A DNA stretch of 64,000 nt from Pseudorhodoplanes sp. (lineage in GTDB: Bacteria; Pseudomonadota; Alphaproteobacteria; Rhizobiales; Xanthobacteraceae): contig JAVSMS010000001.1 in assembly GCA_032027085.1 (NCBI GenBank), positions 4,379,730-4,443,729 of the forward strand, written 5' to 3'. The translations under genes and the position numbers were made by a program. The notes beneath the pieces are model-generated. The model made no database searches. It was not told the DNA's origin and was given only the letters and a program-made list of their open reading frames with translations. Shown piece by piece: positions 56,601 through 64,000 of this stretch (position 1 is the stretch's first letter; every line of letters starts with the position of its first letter).

Positions 56601-57309
56601 CCAGATCGAATTTGAGCGGAGCGGAGAATGTCACGGTGAGATCATCGGTGCCGCGATCGCTGGAAATCGGGATGACGTCCGGCAATTCAAAAACGTAGCG
56701 GACGAAGGTCGGCTGAATCGCGACCCGCACGCGCGCGGGCCTCACCGTCTTTTTCGCGGCCAGCTGCTGGGCGCGTAGAATCTTTTCCGCTTCCCGCGCG
56801 CGCCGCGCCAGCTCTTCGATCACTTCCTTCGGCAATCCTGGCGGCAGCCCGGTCCAATTCTCCGGCAGCAGATCGACAAACACGCGCTCGCCCGCCGCCA
56901 TGGAATGGACGGTCACCTTGCGATTGAGCGCCAGTCGCACCCCGAGACCGTCGGGATCGCGCCGCGCTGCTGCAATGTAATTCGGAACTTCCGCCGCGAT
57001 CTTCTCGGCGCCGATATCGACGGGATGCCTGAAGCCGATCACGACAATGGCGCCGGCCTGACGCACATCCGTCTCGACCTCTTCCGCCAGATGCAGAACA
57101 ATCCGGGCATAGCCGCCGCTGGTTTCGACGCGGACCTCACCCTTGACGGGCGCATTCTGTGCCGGGGCGCTCGAACCAAGGGCGGCGGAAAGCGCAACAG
57201 CCATCAGCACGAAGCACAGACGGTGCAGTAGCGCCCGCGCAAGCAGTGCTGCGCCCGGCCCACTTGCTGGCATTCTTTTCTGGAAAGCCACCATAACTGC
57301 TCGTGCCAT
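53614..57309 (-). CDS. Large exported TPR-rich protein in the flagellar cluster
   Basis: Exported protein of about 1,231 residues. An N-terminal signal (LLHRLCFVLMAVALSAALGS, cut after APA) is followed by beta-rich AMIN-like modules (VRVETSGGYARIVLHLAEEV, VRYVFELPDVIPISSDRG), a Pro/Ala-rich linker, a further beta module, and from about residue 650 a long run of tetratricopeptide-like helices (APLWRAFAYARQGKWAEARQ; ALHKLARLYTEEHRYRDAFH). The place between motE and fliP suggests a periplasmic part of the flagellar motor, possibly a stator or P-ring scaffold like rhizobial MotC. The start is uncertain (ATG 57333, 57309, 57294 or 57273). I know no gene name. Confidence 0.78.
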   Translation of the reverse strand: MARAVMVAFQKRMPASGPGAALLARALLHRLCFVLMAVALSAALGSSAPAQNAPVKGEVRVETSGGYARIVLHLAEEVETDVRQAGAIVVIGFRHPVDIGAEKIAAEVPNYIAAARRDPDGLGVRLALNRKVTVHSMAAGERVFVDLLPENWTGLPPGLPKEVIEELARRAREAEKILRAQQLAAKKTVRPARVRVAIQPTFVRYVFELPDVIPISSDRGTDDLTVTFSAPLKFDLGEARTHLPKSVKSIEESDLGEAVSVRFAFEGKIDIRSFREDNNYVVDVGVPETTELKLPSAAAMKPVTPPPGVAAPQTIPAKPAAAEPAPQADKTKSRPEKKSDAQTELKSAEARQAGAAPVAQPATATRQAAAPAASSESAPAVKLAKSEAAPAVVLDEHPGDAPDPAKEGARDPNAALTAELVRSGDDVRLIFPFAKPTPAAIFQRAATLWIIFDSKDRIDLTALNADTSGTIRSAEVAPSQDGQVVRVLLERPRLIAANNDGATWSVTIGDSAQEETRPLGIARNITGTKRPSVTIPFDRPREAHKIHDAEIGDTVLVVTGLGPARGFLKTQDFVEFRALASTHGVAVQTIADDVLMELSSDKIIVSRPHGLTLSGVMPSLKNSAAYRPMVFDAQLWGFDRQSNFTQRQYKLIAAAADAAEDKRSAPRLDLARFYLSREMFVEGKAVLDVAMADDRSTAEDGAALVLRAVANIMLNRPDEALKDLNNSVVGDNHDAPLWRAFAYARQGKWAEARQGFRNVEAAIATLPIELQRLALKEALRSTIETRDFQTASEQVNEFETIGLPIQMRPAIEVLNGRLAQGLGKTEEALKHYRLAADSSDRPSAAQGQLRELVLRYDLGDLKRAEMLAELETLTALWRGDETEIEALHKLARLYTEEHRYRDAFHVMRTALRAHPNSEMTRRIHDEAAITFDSLFLAGKGDVLPAIDAVSLFYDFRELTPIGRRGDEMIRRLADRLVSVDLLPQAAELLQHQVENRLQGAARAQVATRLAVIYLMDHKPDKAQHVLRTTRMAGMSNELRHLRLLLEARALSDLRRYDVALDVVSNIDLREAVRLRADILWSAKRYAEAAEQIELLHGDSWKNFEPLSEVERADILRAAIGYALGEDVIGAARLRERYAAKMAEGPDRHAFEIATSPLGAKASEFKDIAKLVAFDTLDNFLREMRERFPEVGALSSGQAARQMPVKQSTHTPPADLKPTGTVKTVVQRAASR

Positions 57310-57366
57310 AGTAAGACGTGCTGTACAGCACATAACGGAGCCTAGGTGGCGGCATCTAAAATAGTA

Positions 57367-57381
57367 TTAACCGTCCGTTTA
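57367..57381 (-). promoter_or_regulatory. CtrA-like box upstream of the TPR gene
   Basis: TTAACCGTCCGTTTA, one mismatch from TTAA-N7-TTAA, lies in the short spacer between the motE stop and the TPR gene's start. Confidence 0.45.
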
Positions 57382-57388
57382 CGCAGAG

Positions 57389-58255
57389 CTAACCGCCGTT
57401 GGGTCGGCCTTCAATCTTCGGTAATTCAGAAGTCGACGGGCCGGATTTGCTGTCCGTCCCGCCGCGATTGGCAAGTTCGACGGTCAGCCGCTCGGCCGCT
57501 TCCGGCGTCATCTGCGCCATGATGTCGGACATGCGGCGAGGATTGATCTGGCTGGCCACCTCGGTCGCCAGCTTGATGTCGAGTCTGTCGAAAATCTTGG
57601 CGGCATCCTTGGCCTTCATGCTCTCATACATGGTCACAAGGCTTTTCAGCCGGCTCCGGTCGGCCTCTTCCTTCTTCTCGGTGGCGAGCGCGATGCGCGC
57701 CTCGATGTCCTTCAATTCGCTGGTCCGCGACTCGATTCGCTTTTCCGCTTCGAGCAGAAGCGTTTCCCGCACGTCAAGCTCGCGCGCGCGCTGCTCCAGT
57801 TCCTGCCGGCGCTCGGTCAGGCGCTCGAGGATGGCGCGCTCGGCGGCGGAGAGCGGCTTCGAGTCGAGCTGGATCAGAGTGCCGTCCGGCTCGCGCTTGG
57901 GCTCCACCGGCTTGGGCGGCTTCTTGTCGGCGCCGGTCTCCGCACTCGCGTCTTTCGGCGCCGGGGTCGGCGCCTTGGTTGCGCCGGTCGAGGATACGGA
58001 GCCCGTCACATCCGGAAAGAACATTTCCTGCGCCCATGACTTTTTCTTGGGCTCCGGCTGGACGCGAGCGGCCACCCCCTGGTTCAGGATCGTGTTGTCG
58101 GTCGCATAAATGTCGCGGTCCGACTTCGAGAGCGACCCGGTGCCAAGCGTATAGCCGCCCTGGGTGAAAAGGCCGACCACCTTCAGCGTGAAGAGCGCCG
58201 CGGCGGCGACCAGCACAATGGGAATCAGCCGGAACTCACGCAACAGGCGGTTCAT
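57389..58255 (-). CDS. motE: MotE-family flagellar motor protein
   Basis: Protein of 288 residues: N-terminal membrane/signal segment (LIPIVLVAAAALFTLKVVGL), a Pro/Lys-rich linker, a long coiled coil (ERRQELEQRARELDVRETLL and following) and the C-terminal MgtE-N-like MotE domain (SMKAKDAAKIFDRLDIKLAT, EVASQINPRRMSDIMAQM). In Sinorhizobium MotE is the periplasmic chaperone of MotC, which fits the neighbouring large exported protein. The start overlaps the DUF6468 stop by 4 bases. Confidence 0.88.
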   Translation of the reverse strand: MNRLLREFRLIPIVLVAAAALFTLKVVGLFTQGGYTLGTGSLSKSDRDIYATDNTILNQGVAARVQPEPKKKSWAQEMFFPDVTGSVSSTGATKAPTPAPKDASAETGADKKPPKPVEPKREPDGTLIQLDSKPLSAAERAILERLTERRQELEQRARELDVRETLLLEAEKRIESRTSELKDIEARIALATEKKEEADRSRLKSLVTMYESMKAKDAAKIFDRLDIKLATEVASQINPRRMSDIMAQMTPEAAERLTVELANRGGTDSKSGPSTSELPKIEGRPNGG

Positions 58256-58728
58256 GCAGCGCGACCATTCACCCGCATGCGGGCGCGTTCTGCAAAAGCC
58301 TGCGCGGCGGCCGCGATCGACCTGGCGTCAGCCTTGATCTCGGGAAGCCGTGCCGGCAGCGGCTCGGCTTCCTCCTCATGCTCTTCCGCCGTCGCAAGAA
58401 GCTGCCGGGCATAGGCAATCTTGCGCAGGCGGCCGAGGACCTCTTCGCCGGATTTCACGTGCTCCGCCATCGTGTTCGAATAGAAATCGGCATCGCGCAG
58501 GCGGGAGCCGAGAATCTCTTCCGCCTCACGCACCGTTTCCTTCAGGCCCGCAATGGCGCGTTCGGCGCTTTCGGTCGCCATCATCAATTCGGAGATCGTC
58601 ATCCGCATCGAACGCTCGTCGGATTTCAGCACCTGGATCCGCTTGTTAAGACGCGCGCAATACAGGATCGTGAGCAGCAGCAAGACCGCCACCAGGCTCT
58701 CGATCGTCAGTCCGAGCAGATTGCTCAC
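58252..58728 (-). CDS. DUF6468 flagellar-cluster protein
   Basis: Protein of 158 residues with one N-terminal membrane helix (LTIESLVAVLLLLTILYCAR) and a coiled-coil body (ESAERAIAGLKETVREAEEI). The family DUF6468 is found almost only in alphaproteobacterial flagellar operons, between fliM and motE, and its role is unknown. It overlaps both neighbours by 4 bases, so its level is tied to FliM. Confidence 0.82.
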   Translation of the reverse strand: MSNLLGLTIESLVAVLLLLTILYCARLNKRIQVLKSDERSMRMTISELMMATESAERAIAGLKETVREAEEILGSRLRDADFYSNTMAEHVKSGEEVLGRLRKIAYARQLLATAEEHEEEAEPLPARLPEIKADARSIAAAAQAFAERARMRVNGRAA

Positions 58729-59909
58729 GTCGCCGCCTCCACCCTGTGTCTGGATTTTGATTCTTCCGCATTCTCGAACATGGCAAGCGTCATCTTCGGC
58801 TTGCGCAAAGGCTTCGCAACACGGACCGACACGCGGTCACCCACACGCCCCATGCGGCCTTCCGTCAACGTCACGTCACCGCAACGCACCGACACCAACG
58901 CATCCGGCTTGATTTCCAGCGGCAGCGTGTCGCCGACCTGCAGCTTCATCATCTGCCGCAGCGGCAGCTTGGCCTCGAACAACACCGCATCGACCGACAT
59001 TTCCGCCTGCGCGATTTCCGTGGCGAGATGGCCCTCCCAGATCGGGTCGCGGCCGAACTTCTCGCCCATGAACATCTGCAGCAGGACGCCGCGAATCGGT
59101 TCGATGGTGGCATAGGGTAGCAGCAATTCCGCGGTGCCGCCGCGGTCTTCCATGTCGATGCGAAGGCGCACCAGGATCGCGGCATTGGCCGGACGGGTGA
59201 TGGCGGCAAAGCGCGGGTTGGTTTCCAGCCGGTCGATATTGAACTTCACCGGCGACAGCGGCTTGAAAGCGAGTTCGGCGTCGGCCAGCACCACCTCGAG
59301 CATGCGCTTGACGAGATTGGCCTCGATCGTCGTGTAGGGGCGTCCCTCCACCCGGATCGCGCCGGAGCCGCGGCGGCCGCCGAGCAGCACGTCGATGATC
59401 GAATAGATCAGGTTGGAATTGACGGTGATGAGCCCGAAATTCTCCCATTCCTCAGCTTTGAACACGGCGAGAATGGCGGGAAGCGGAATGGAATTGAGAT
59501 AGTCGCCGAAGCGCACCGAGGTGATACGGTCGAGCGAAACTTCAACGGTGTCGGAAGTGAAGTTGCGCAAGGAGGTCGTCAGCAGCCGGACCAGCCGGTC
59601 GAAGACGATTTCCAGCATCGGCAGGCGCTCGTAGGAGACCATCGCCGAATCGATGATCGCCCGGATGCCGGAATTGTCCGCGAGTGCGACATCCGCCAGG
59701 CTGAAGCCGAGCAGGCTGTCGATTTCCTCTTGCGTCAGAATGCGCTCGGTACCGGCCTTAGCGCTCTGCATGAACTGGTTTTCGTCCAGCAAAGCGTCCG
59801 CATTCGCCTCCGTCGCGCCGTCAACGCCGGCCGCCGATGTATTGCCTTCGGCTTCCAGCGCCTGCCCCCATTCAGCGGCAAGTGTTTCTTTGTTGATTTC
59901 GTCCGCCAC
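58725..59909 (-). CDS. fliM: Flagellar motor switch protein FliM
   Basis: Switch-complex protein, 394 residues, binding CheY-P at the N-terminus. The N-terminal ILTQEEIDSLLGFSLADVAL is the CheY-binding motif, extended by about 60 acidic residues ahead of it. The middle domain has IIDSAMVSYERLPMLEIVFD; the C-terminal SpoA-like domain has LQVGDTLPLEIKPDALVSVR. The gene follows fliL by 9 bases. Confidence 0.95.
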   Translation of the reverse strand: MADEINKETLAAEWGQALEAEGNTSAAGVDGATEANADALLDENQFMQSAKAGTERILTQEEIDSLLGFSLADVALADNSGIRAIIDSAMVSYERLPMLEIVFDRLVRLLTTSLRNFTSDTVEVSLDRITSVRFGDYLNSIPLPAILAVFKAEEWENFGLITVNSNLIYSIIDVLLGGRRGSGAIRVEGRPYTTIEANLVKRMLEVVLADAELAFKPLSPVKFNIDRLETNPRFAAITRPANAAILVRLRIDMEDRGGTAELLLPYATIEPIRGVLLQMFMGEKFGRDPIWEGHLATEIAQAEMSVDAVLFEAKLPLRQMMKLQVGDTLPLEIKPDALVSVRCGDVTLTEGRMGRVGDRVSVRVAKPLRKPKMTLAMFENAEESKSRHRVEAAT

Positions 59910-59918
59910 TGCTTGCCC

Positions 59919-60452
59919 CTATTGGACCACGATTTCCCTGAACAGGATTGCGTTGACGCGGTTCGGTGCAATCGAAGCATTGACACGGCGAGTCAGCTCT
60001 TCCTTCAGCCGGTAAAGGCCTGCCGAGCCGTCGAGATCGGTCGGCCGCAACTCGCGCAGATAGGTCTGGAAGGCATCCATGACGCGCGGCAGCATGGGCT
60101 GCACCTGCTGCGCCATCGTCTGGTCTGGCAGCTCGAGGACGATCTTCACCTTTAGATATTGTGTGCGCTCGGAACCGGTGTTGGACAGGTTGACCAGCGT
60201 GTCCGGCAGATCGAGGAAAACCGGCGGCTTGACCGGCGTGGCGGCCGCGGTCTGGCCATTCCCGCTCTTTTTGAAGAAGACCATGTAGCCGACGGCACCG
60301 CCACCGAGCAGCAAGAGGGCTGTGACGCCCATGATGATGAGCTTGAGCGGCAGTCTTTTGAGCAGCGGAAGTGGCTTGGGCGCACCTTCGGCCTGTTCGT
60401 CCCCGGCATCGGGTTCAGGTTCAGCCTGTGCCGGCTTCTTCTTCGCTGCCAT
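59919..60452 (-). CDS. fliL: Flagellar basal body-associated protein FliL
   Basis: FliL, 177 residues, a stator-associated ring protein in the inner membrane. A short acidic cytoplasmic N-terminus, one membrane helix (LIIMGVTALLLLGGGAVGYM) and the periplasmic domain (FLDLPDTLVNLSNTGSERTQ; RVNASIAPNRVNAILFREIV) are typical. The in-frame extension to 60641 is not coding. First gene of fliL-fliM-DUF6468-motE. Confidence 0.92.
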   Translation of the reverse strand: MAAKKKPAQAEPEPDAGDEQAEGAPKPLPLLKRLPLKLIIMGVTALLLLGGGAVGYMVFFKKSGNGQTAAATPVKPPVFLDLPDTLVNLSNTGSERTQYLKVKIVLELPDQTMAQQVQPMLPRVMDAFQTYLRELRPTDLDGSAGLYRLKEELTRRVNASIAPNRVNAILFREIVVQ

Positions 60453-60536
60453 TCCGTCGGAATCCTGCAATTGAGACGGGCCGCACCGGTATCCGAAGGA
60501 TGTCCAGCGGAGACGCAGCCCGTTTGCGCCCCATTG

Positions 60537-60554
60537 CTGCGACGTTAGGGCCAC
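60537..60554 (-). promoter_or_regulatory. Candidate sigma-54 promoter of the fliL operon
   Basis: On the minus strand TGGCCCTAACGTCGCA has the GG-N10-GC spacing of sigma-54 promoters, with mismatches in the flanking bases. It would start transcription about 75 bases upstream of fliL. Confidence 0.4.
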
Positions 60555-60688
60555 CATGGTTAATGAAATCTTTCCAAGCCCATTAACCGGGAAATATTTG
60601 CCGGGTTGGACGGGTCGAAGTTGCCGCCGGCGCTCCGCCAACAGCGGCCAGAAATAGCCAAGCTATTGTTATCGCTTTACTTTCCTGA

Positions 60689-60705
60689 TTGGCACGCCCC
60701 CTGCA
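60689..60705 (+). promoter_or_regulatory. Sigma-54 promoter of the flgF-flgG-flgA-flgH operon
   Basis: TTGGCACGCCCCCTGCA matches TTGGCACG-N4-TTGCA at all but one position, with GG (60691-60692) and GC (60703-60704) exactly 10 bases apart. The start of transcription would be near 60717, 77 bases before flgF. It is the only feature of note in the 341-base fliL-flgF spacer besides the weaker divergent site. Confidence 0.8.
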
Positions 60706-60793
60706 AGACTTTGTTTGCCATCCGCTTGGGAGAGCCGATGGCACCGCGGAGCCGCCTTGGGAGGGCGGCTGCAGCGATCAGGGGAGTTAAGCG

Positions 60794-61540
60794 ATGGAGA
60801 ATGCCCTTCTCATCGGATTGTCGCGGCAGATGAGTCTGCGGCGTGAGCTGGATGTGGTCGCCAACAACGTGGCCAACATCAACACTACCGGCTTCAAGTC
60901 CGACACTGCCGTCTTCGAAGAATATCTGATGCCGGTGGCGAGCCATGACGACTTCAAGGGCCGCGACCGGCGCCTGAGCTATGTCCAGGACCGCTCCACC
61001 TGGCACGATATGGGCCAGGGGCCGATCAAGCAGACCAACAATCCGCTCGACGTCTCGATCGACGGCAATGCATTCCTGGTCGTGCAGACGCCACGCGGGG
61101 AGCGCTACACCCGCAACGGCTCGTTCCAGATCAATGCGCAGGGGCAGCTCGTCACCAGCGAAGGCTACGCCGTGCTCGGCGACGGCGGCCCGGTGCAGTT
61201 CCAGGCCGAAGACCGCGACATCACCATTGCCCGCGACGGCACGGTTTCGGTGCCGGACGGCGCGCGCGGTCGGCTGCGTCTCGTCACTTTCGCCAATGCG
61301 CAGCGCCTGCAGAAAGACGGAACGTCAACGTTTGCGGCGCCCGCCGACATGCCGCCGCAGCAGGCTGAGCTTGTGCATGTGATCCAGGGAACGGTGGAGC
61401 AATCCAACGTCAAGCCGGTGGTGGAAATGGCGCGGCTGATCGAGGTTTCGCGCGCCTATACGCAGCTCGCCACGCTGCTGCAGCAGCACGGCGACATCCG
61501 CAGGTCCGCGATCGAGAGGCTGGCCGAAGTGCCGGCCTGA
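60794..61540 (+). CDS. flgF: Flagellar basal-body rod protein FlgF
   Basis: Proximal rod protein, 248 residues. Start ENALLIGLSRQMSLRRELDV then VVANNVANINTTGFKSD; later NNPLDVSIDGNAFLVVQTPR; C-terminal VVEMARLIEVSRAYTQLATL. Exported by the flagellar system. Confidence 0.96.
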   Translation: MENALLIGLSRQMSLRRELDVVANNVANINTTGFKSDTAVFEEYLMPVASHDDFKGRDRRLSYVQDRSTWHDMGQGPIKQTNNPLDVSIDGNAFLVVQTPRGERYTRNGSFQINAQGQLVTSEGYAVLGDGGPVQFQAEDRDITIARDGTVSVPDGARGRLRLVTFANAQRLQKDGTSTFAAPADMPPQQAELVHVIQGTVEQSNVKPVVEMARLIEVSRAYTQLATLLQQHGDIRRSAIERLAEVPA

Positions 61541-61564
61541 CGCGCGGCGACGAGGAGATAGGTC

Positions 61565-62353
61565 ATGAGAGCGTTACACACCGCAGCGACCGGAATGATG
61601 GCCCAGGAACTCAACGTTCAGGTCATCTCCAACAATATCGCCAACATGCGGACGACTGGTTACAAGCGCCAGCGCGCCGAATTCCAGGATCTGCTCTACG
61701 AACAGGTGCGCCGCGTCGGCACCCAGGCCTCCGCACAGGGCACGCAATTGCCCGCAGGCGTCGAGATCGGCTCCGGCGTCAAGACCGTCGGCACTCCGCG
61801 CATCATGACGCAAGGCCCGATGATCCAGTCGGGCAAGGAATACGACGTCGCCATCCGCGGCGAAGGCTTCTTCCAGATTCAAATGCCGGACGGCCGCACC
61901 GCCTATACGCGCGACGGCTCCTTTGAAATCGACTCGCAGGGGCGCCTGGTGACGGCGCAAGGCAATCTGGTGCAGCCAGGCATCACCGTGCCGCAGAATG
62001 CCAGCGGCTTCACCATCAATGCGCAAGGCCAGGTGTTTGTCACGCCGGTCGGCACGACCACGCCGACGCAGATCGGCCAGCTCGAACTTGCCATCTTCAT
62101 CAACAAGGCCGGCCTGCAAGGCATCGGCGACAACCTCTATCTGGAAACGCCGGCCTCCGGCACGCCGCAAACCGGTCAGCCGCAAGCGCTCGGCTATGGC
62201 AGCCTGCTGCAAGGCAATCTCGAACAGGCGAATGTTGAGGCGGTCAGCGAGATTTCCGATCTGATCGCGGCGCAACGCGCCTACGAGATGAACGCCAAGG
62301 TCATCTCCGCCACCGACCAGATGCTGCAATCCACCACCGGCATGATGCGCTGA
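61565..62353 (+). CDS. flgG: Flagellar distal rod protein FlgG
   Basis: Distal rod protein, 262 residues, the normal length. N-terminal MRALHTAATGMMAQELNVQV and SNNIANMRTTGYKRQRAEF; C-terminal ANVEAVSEISDLIAAQRAYE and MNAKVISATDQMLQ. It follows flgF by 24 bases with AGGAG ahead. Confidence 0.98.
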   Translation: MRALHTAATGMMAQELNVQVISNNIANMRTTGYKRQRAEFQDLLYEQVRRVGTQASAQGTQLPAGVEIGSGVKTVGTPRIMTQGPMIQSGKEYDVAIRGEGFFQIQMPDGRTAYTRDGSFEIDSQGRLVTAQGNLVQPGITVPQNASGFTINAQGQVFVTPVGTTTPTQIGQLELAIFINKAGLQGIGDNLYLETPASGTPQTGQPQALGYGSLLQGNLEQANVEAVSEISDLIAAQRAYEMNAKVISATDQMLQSTTGMMR

Positions 62354-62365
62354 GGAGCACGAGCC

Positions 62366-63385
62366 ATGATCCGAGCAGTCACAACCGCGCTCTTCCTCAC
62401 ACTCACCGCCACCGCCTCGGCGCAACAGACCGGCGCCGCTGCCCCGCTGGCACCGGCGCTGCGTAGCGACGTGCTCGCGACCAGCGAGATCGTGCGCATC
62501 GGCGACCTTGTCGACAACGCCGGCGCGGCGGCCTCGATCCCAGTCTTTCGGGCTCCCGATCTCGGACAGACCGGAAGCGTCTCCGTGGCGCGCGTGACCG
62601 AGGCGCTGCGCGCCCATAATGTCTTCGCCATTGATACCCGCGGCCTAACCGAAGTCACCGTCACGCGGGTGAGCCGGGCCATCGGCACCAAGGAAATCCA
62701 GGACCACCTCGCGCGGATCATCGCGACCCGCTATGGGCTGCGCGATCCCGAGAATCTAAGCGTGACCTTCGATCGTGAGTTCCGCACGCTTCATGTCGAT
62801 CCAAAAGCGGCGGCTGATCTCAATGTATCACGGCTGTCGTTCGACACCCGCAGCGGACGGTTCGACGCTGTCCTGGAGATCAGCGGGAGCTCCGCGGCGG
62901 GCCGCATTCCCATGCGGTTTACGGGCGCGGCGATCGAGACAACCGCAGCAGCCGTCGTCATCCGGCCGATCGCGCGCGGCGACGTGCTCCGCGAATCCGA
63001 CATCGCCATCGAGCGCCGGCCGCGGACCGAAATTTCGAGCGACGCGGTGCGCGATCCGCAAGGCGCGATCGGCCTGGCGGCACGCCACACCATCAAGGCC
63101 GGCCAGATCATTCGCCGCGCCGACCTCGCAAAGCCCGAGCTCGTGCATCGCAACGAACCGGTGATCATCGTCTTCGAGCAGCCGGGCCTGATGCTGACCT
63201 TGCGCGGCAAGGCGCTGGATTCAGGAGCAGAAGGCGACACGGTGAATGTCCTTAATCTGCAATCGAAAAAGACGCTGCAAGCGGTCGTGAGCGGCTCCAA
63301 CCGCGTGATGGTTGTCTCCACAACGCCGCGCGCGACCACAAACATCGCCTCGATTTCTCATCCCGTTATTTCGGCGCGCCGCTAA
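62366..63385 (+). CDS. flgA: Flagellar P-ring assembly chaperone FlgA
   Basis: Periplasmic chaperone for FlgI P-ring assembly, 339 residues with a signal peptide (MIRAVTTALFLTLTATASAQ). The C-terminal SAF domain is present: VVIRPIARGDVLRESDIAIE, AIGLAARHTIKAGQIIRRAD, and NVLNLQSKKTLQAVVSGSNR. It is longer than enteric FlgA through an N-terminal domain, as usual in alphaproteobacteria. Confidence 0.93.
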   Translation: MIRAVTTALFLTLTATASAQQTGAAAPLAPALRSDVLATSEIVRIGDLVDNAGAAASIPVFRAPDLGQTGSVSVARVTEALRAHNVFAIDTRGLTEVTVTRVSRAIGTKEIQDHLARIIATRYGLRDPENLSVTFDREFRTLHVDPKAAADLNVSRLSFDTRSGRFDAVLEISGSSAAGRIPMRFTGAAIETTAAAVVIRPIARGDVLRESDIAIERRPRTEISSDAVRDPQGAIGLAARHTIKAGQIIRRADLAKPELVHRNEPVIIVFEQPGLMLTLRGKALDSGAEGDTVNVLNLQSKKTLQAVVSGSNRVMVVSTTPRATTNIASISHPVISARR

Positions 63386-63402
63386 AGAGCGAGTGAGGTC
63401 TT

Positions 63403-64000
63403 ATGTTGTACCGAGCCAATCCATCGCCGCTTCTGCGTTCGGCCGTATGCGGTCTGGCGCTCACCTCGCTGCTGTCGGGATGCGCGGCGCTCGACCGCCT
63501 GAAACTGATCGGCGAACAGCCACCGCTGTCGGCGATTGAAAATCCGACTGCGGCTCCGGGCTACAAGCCGGTGCAGATGCCGATGCCGATGCCGCAACCG
63601 GCCTCCTACAATCCGAACTCGCTGTGGCGAAACGGCTCGCGCGCCTTCTTCAAGGATCAGCGCGCGCATCAGGTCGGCGACATCCTCACCGTCAAGGTCA
63701 AGATCACCGACAAGGCGACCGTCGAAAACGAGACCTCGCGCAGCCGCAAGAACTCGGAGGACTCCGGCGTCGACAATTTCTTCGGCAAGACGAAGCTGCC
63801 GATTTTCGACAAGGTCAACATCCCCGGCAAAATCCTGACGGCGGATTCGACCGGCTCCAGCGAAGGCAAGGGTTCAATCGACCGCAAGGACGAGATCACG
63901 ACGAATGTCGCCGGTGTCGTGACCCAGGTGCTGCCGAACGGCAATCTCGTGCTTGAAGGCAAACAGGAGATCCGCATCAACTATGAAGTGCGGGAACTGA
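63403..64000 (+). CDS. flgH: Flagellar L-ring protein FlgH (cut by window end)
   Basis: Outer-membrane lipoprotein of the L ring; 199 codons are visible and the frame is still open at the edge. The lipobox LTSLLSGCAALD marks the mature Cys. Conserved blocks: PNSLWRNGSRAFFKDQRAHQ, VGDILTVKVKITDKATVENE, VTQVLPNGNLVLEGKQEIRI. GTGAGG precedes ATG 63403; it follows flgA by 17 bases. Confidence 0.95.
   Translation, partial: MLYRANPSPLLRSAVCGLALTSLLSGCAALDRLKLIGEQPPLSAIENPTAAPGYKPVQMPMPMPQPASYNPNSLWRNGSRAFFKDQRAHQVGDILTVKVKITDKATVENETSRSRKNSEDSGVDNFFGKTKLPIFDKVNIPGKILTADSTGSSEGKGSIDRKDEITTNVAGVVTQVLPNGNLVLEGKQEIRINYEVREL

Overview
The window is GC-rich chromosomal DNA from an alphaproteobacterium, most likely of the Hyphomicrobiales (Rhizobiales) near the Bradyrhizobium/Xanthobacteraceae side. 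The support is: cckA inside a flagellar cluster (flgB-flgC-fliE-fliQ-fliR-flhB-cckA, fliO-fliP, fliL-fliM, flgF-flgG-flgA-flgH); a recA promoter with an alphaproteobacterial LexA box (GTTC-N7-GTTC); CtrA-type boxes (TTAA-N7-TTAA); FNR/FixK-type boxes (TTGAT-N4-ATCAA); and short inverted-repeat elements of the kind common between genes in Bradyrhizobium-like genomes. No transposase, integrase, phage gene, CRISPR array, rRNA or tRNA was seen. The genus is inference.

Layout. 0-16 kb is mostly housekeeping: a partial HpcH/HpaI aldolase, a TrmJ tRNA methyltransferase fused to a decayed DUF559 domain, two unrelated NADP-isocitrate dehydrogenases side by side, a CPA2 antiporter, a PPOX-type flavoprotein, alaS, recA, an SLC13 permease and a Tat-exported esterase. 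16.2-20.1 kb is an ECF sigma/anti-sigma pair (sigF-nrsF) facing a four-gene operon: a DUF2282 cysteine-containing precursor, a DUF692/MNIO enzyme, a DUF2063 partner and a DoxX membrane protein. This is a bufferin-type (GIG-like) metal-stress RiPP locus. Matching sigma-F promoters (GTAACA-N16-CGAA) lie on both strands of the divergent region, and a hairpin separates the precursor gene from its enzymes.

20-34 kb has a small heat-shock protein and a DUF2189 membrane protein, each behind a perfect FNR/FixK-type box, a MarR-regulated two-component flavin monooxygenase pair, a MetE-C-like enzyme, class I fumarase, DUF5996 and DUF4239 proteins, a Met/Gly/Arg-rich secreted protein, and a copper nitrite reductase (nirK) followed by a Dnr/NnrR-like regulator. 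34-40 kb is mainly small secreted or unknown proteins, a bacterial SET-domain methyltransferase with a histone-like basic tail, and a Tim44-like protein. 40-44.8 kb is an IclR-controlled catabolic operon (a MaoC pair, an acyl-CoA ligase and a Bug-type binding protein) with clear palindromic operator candidates.

44.9-64 kb is the flagellar region with cckA. The genes cover the export gate (FliO/P/Q/R, FlhB), rod (FlgB/C/F/G, FliE), switch (FliM), FliL, MotE, a 1,200-residue TPR protein, P-ring chaperone FlgA and L-ring FlgH (cut by the window end). CtrA-like boxes and a sigma-54 promoter suggest a Caulobacter-like flagellar hierarchy. A near-perfect parS site (15 of 16 bases) lies just after fliP, which suggests this part of the chromosome is near the origin of replication.

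Start codons were chosen from Shine-Dalgarno sequences, signal peptides and family alignments recalled from memory. No database search was run.
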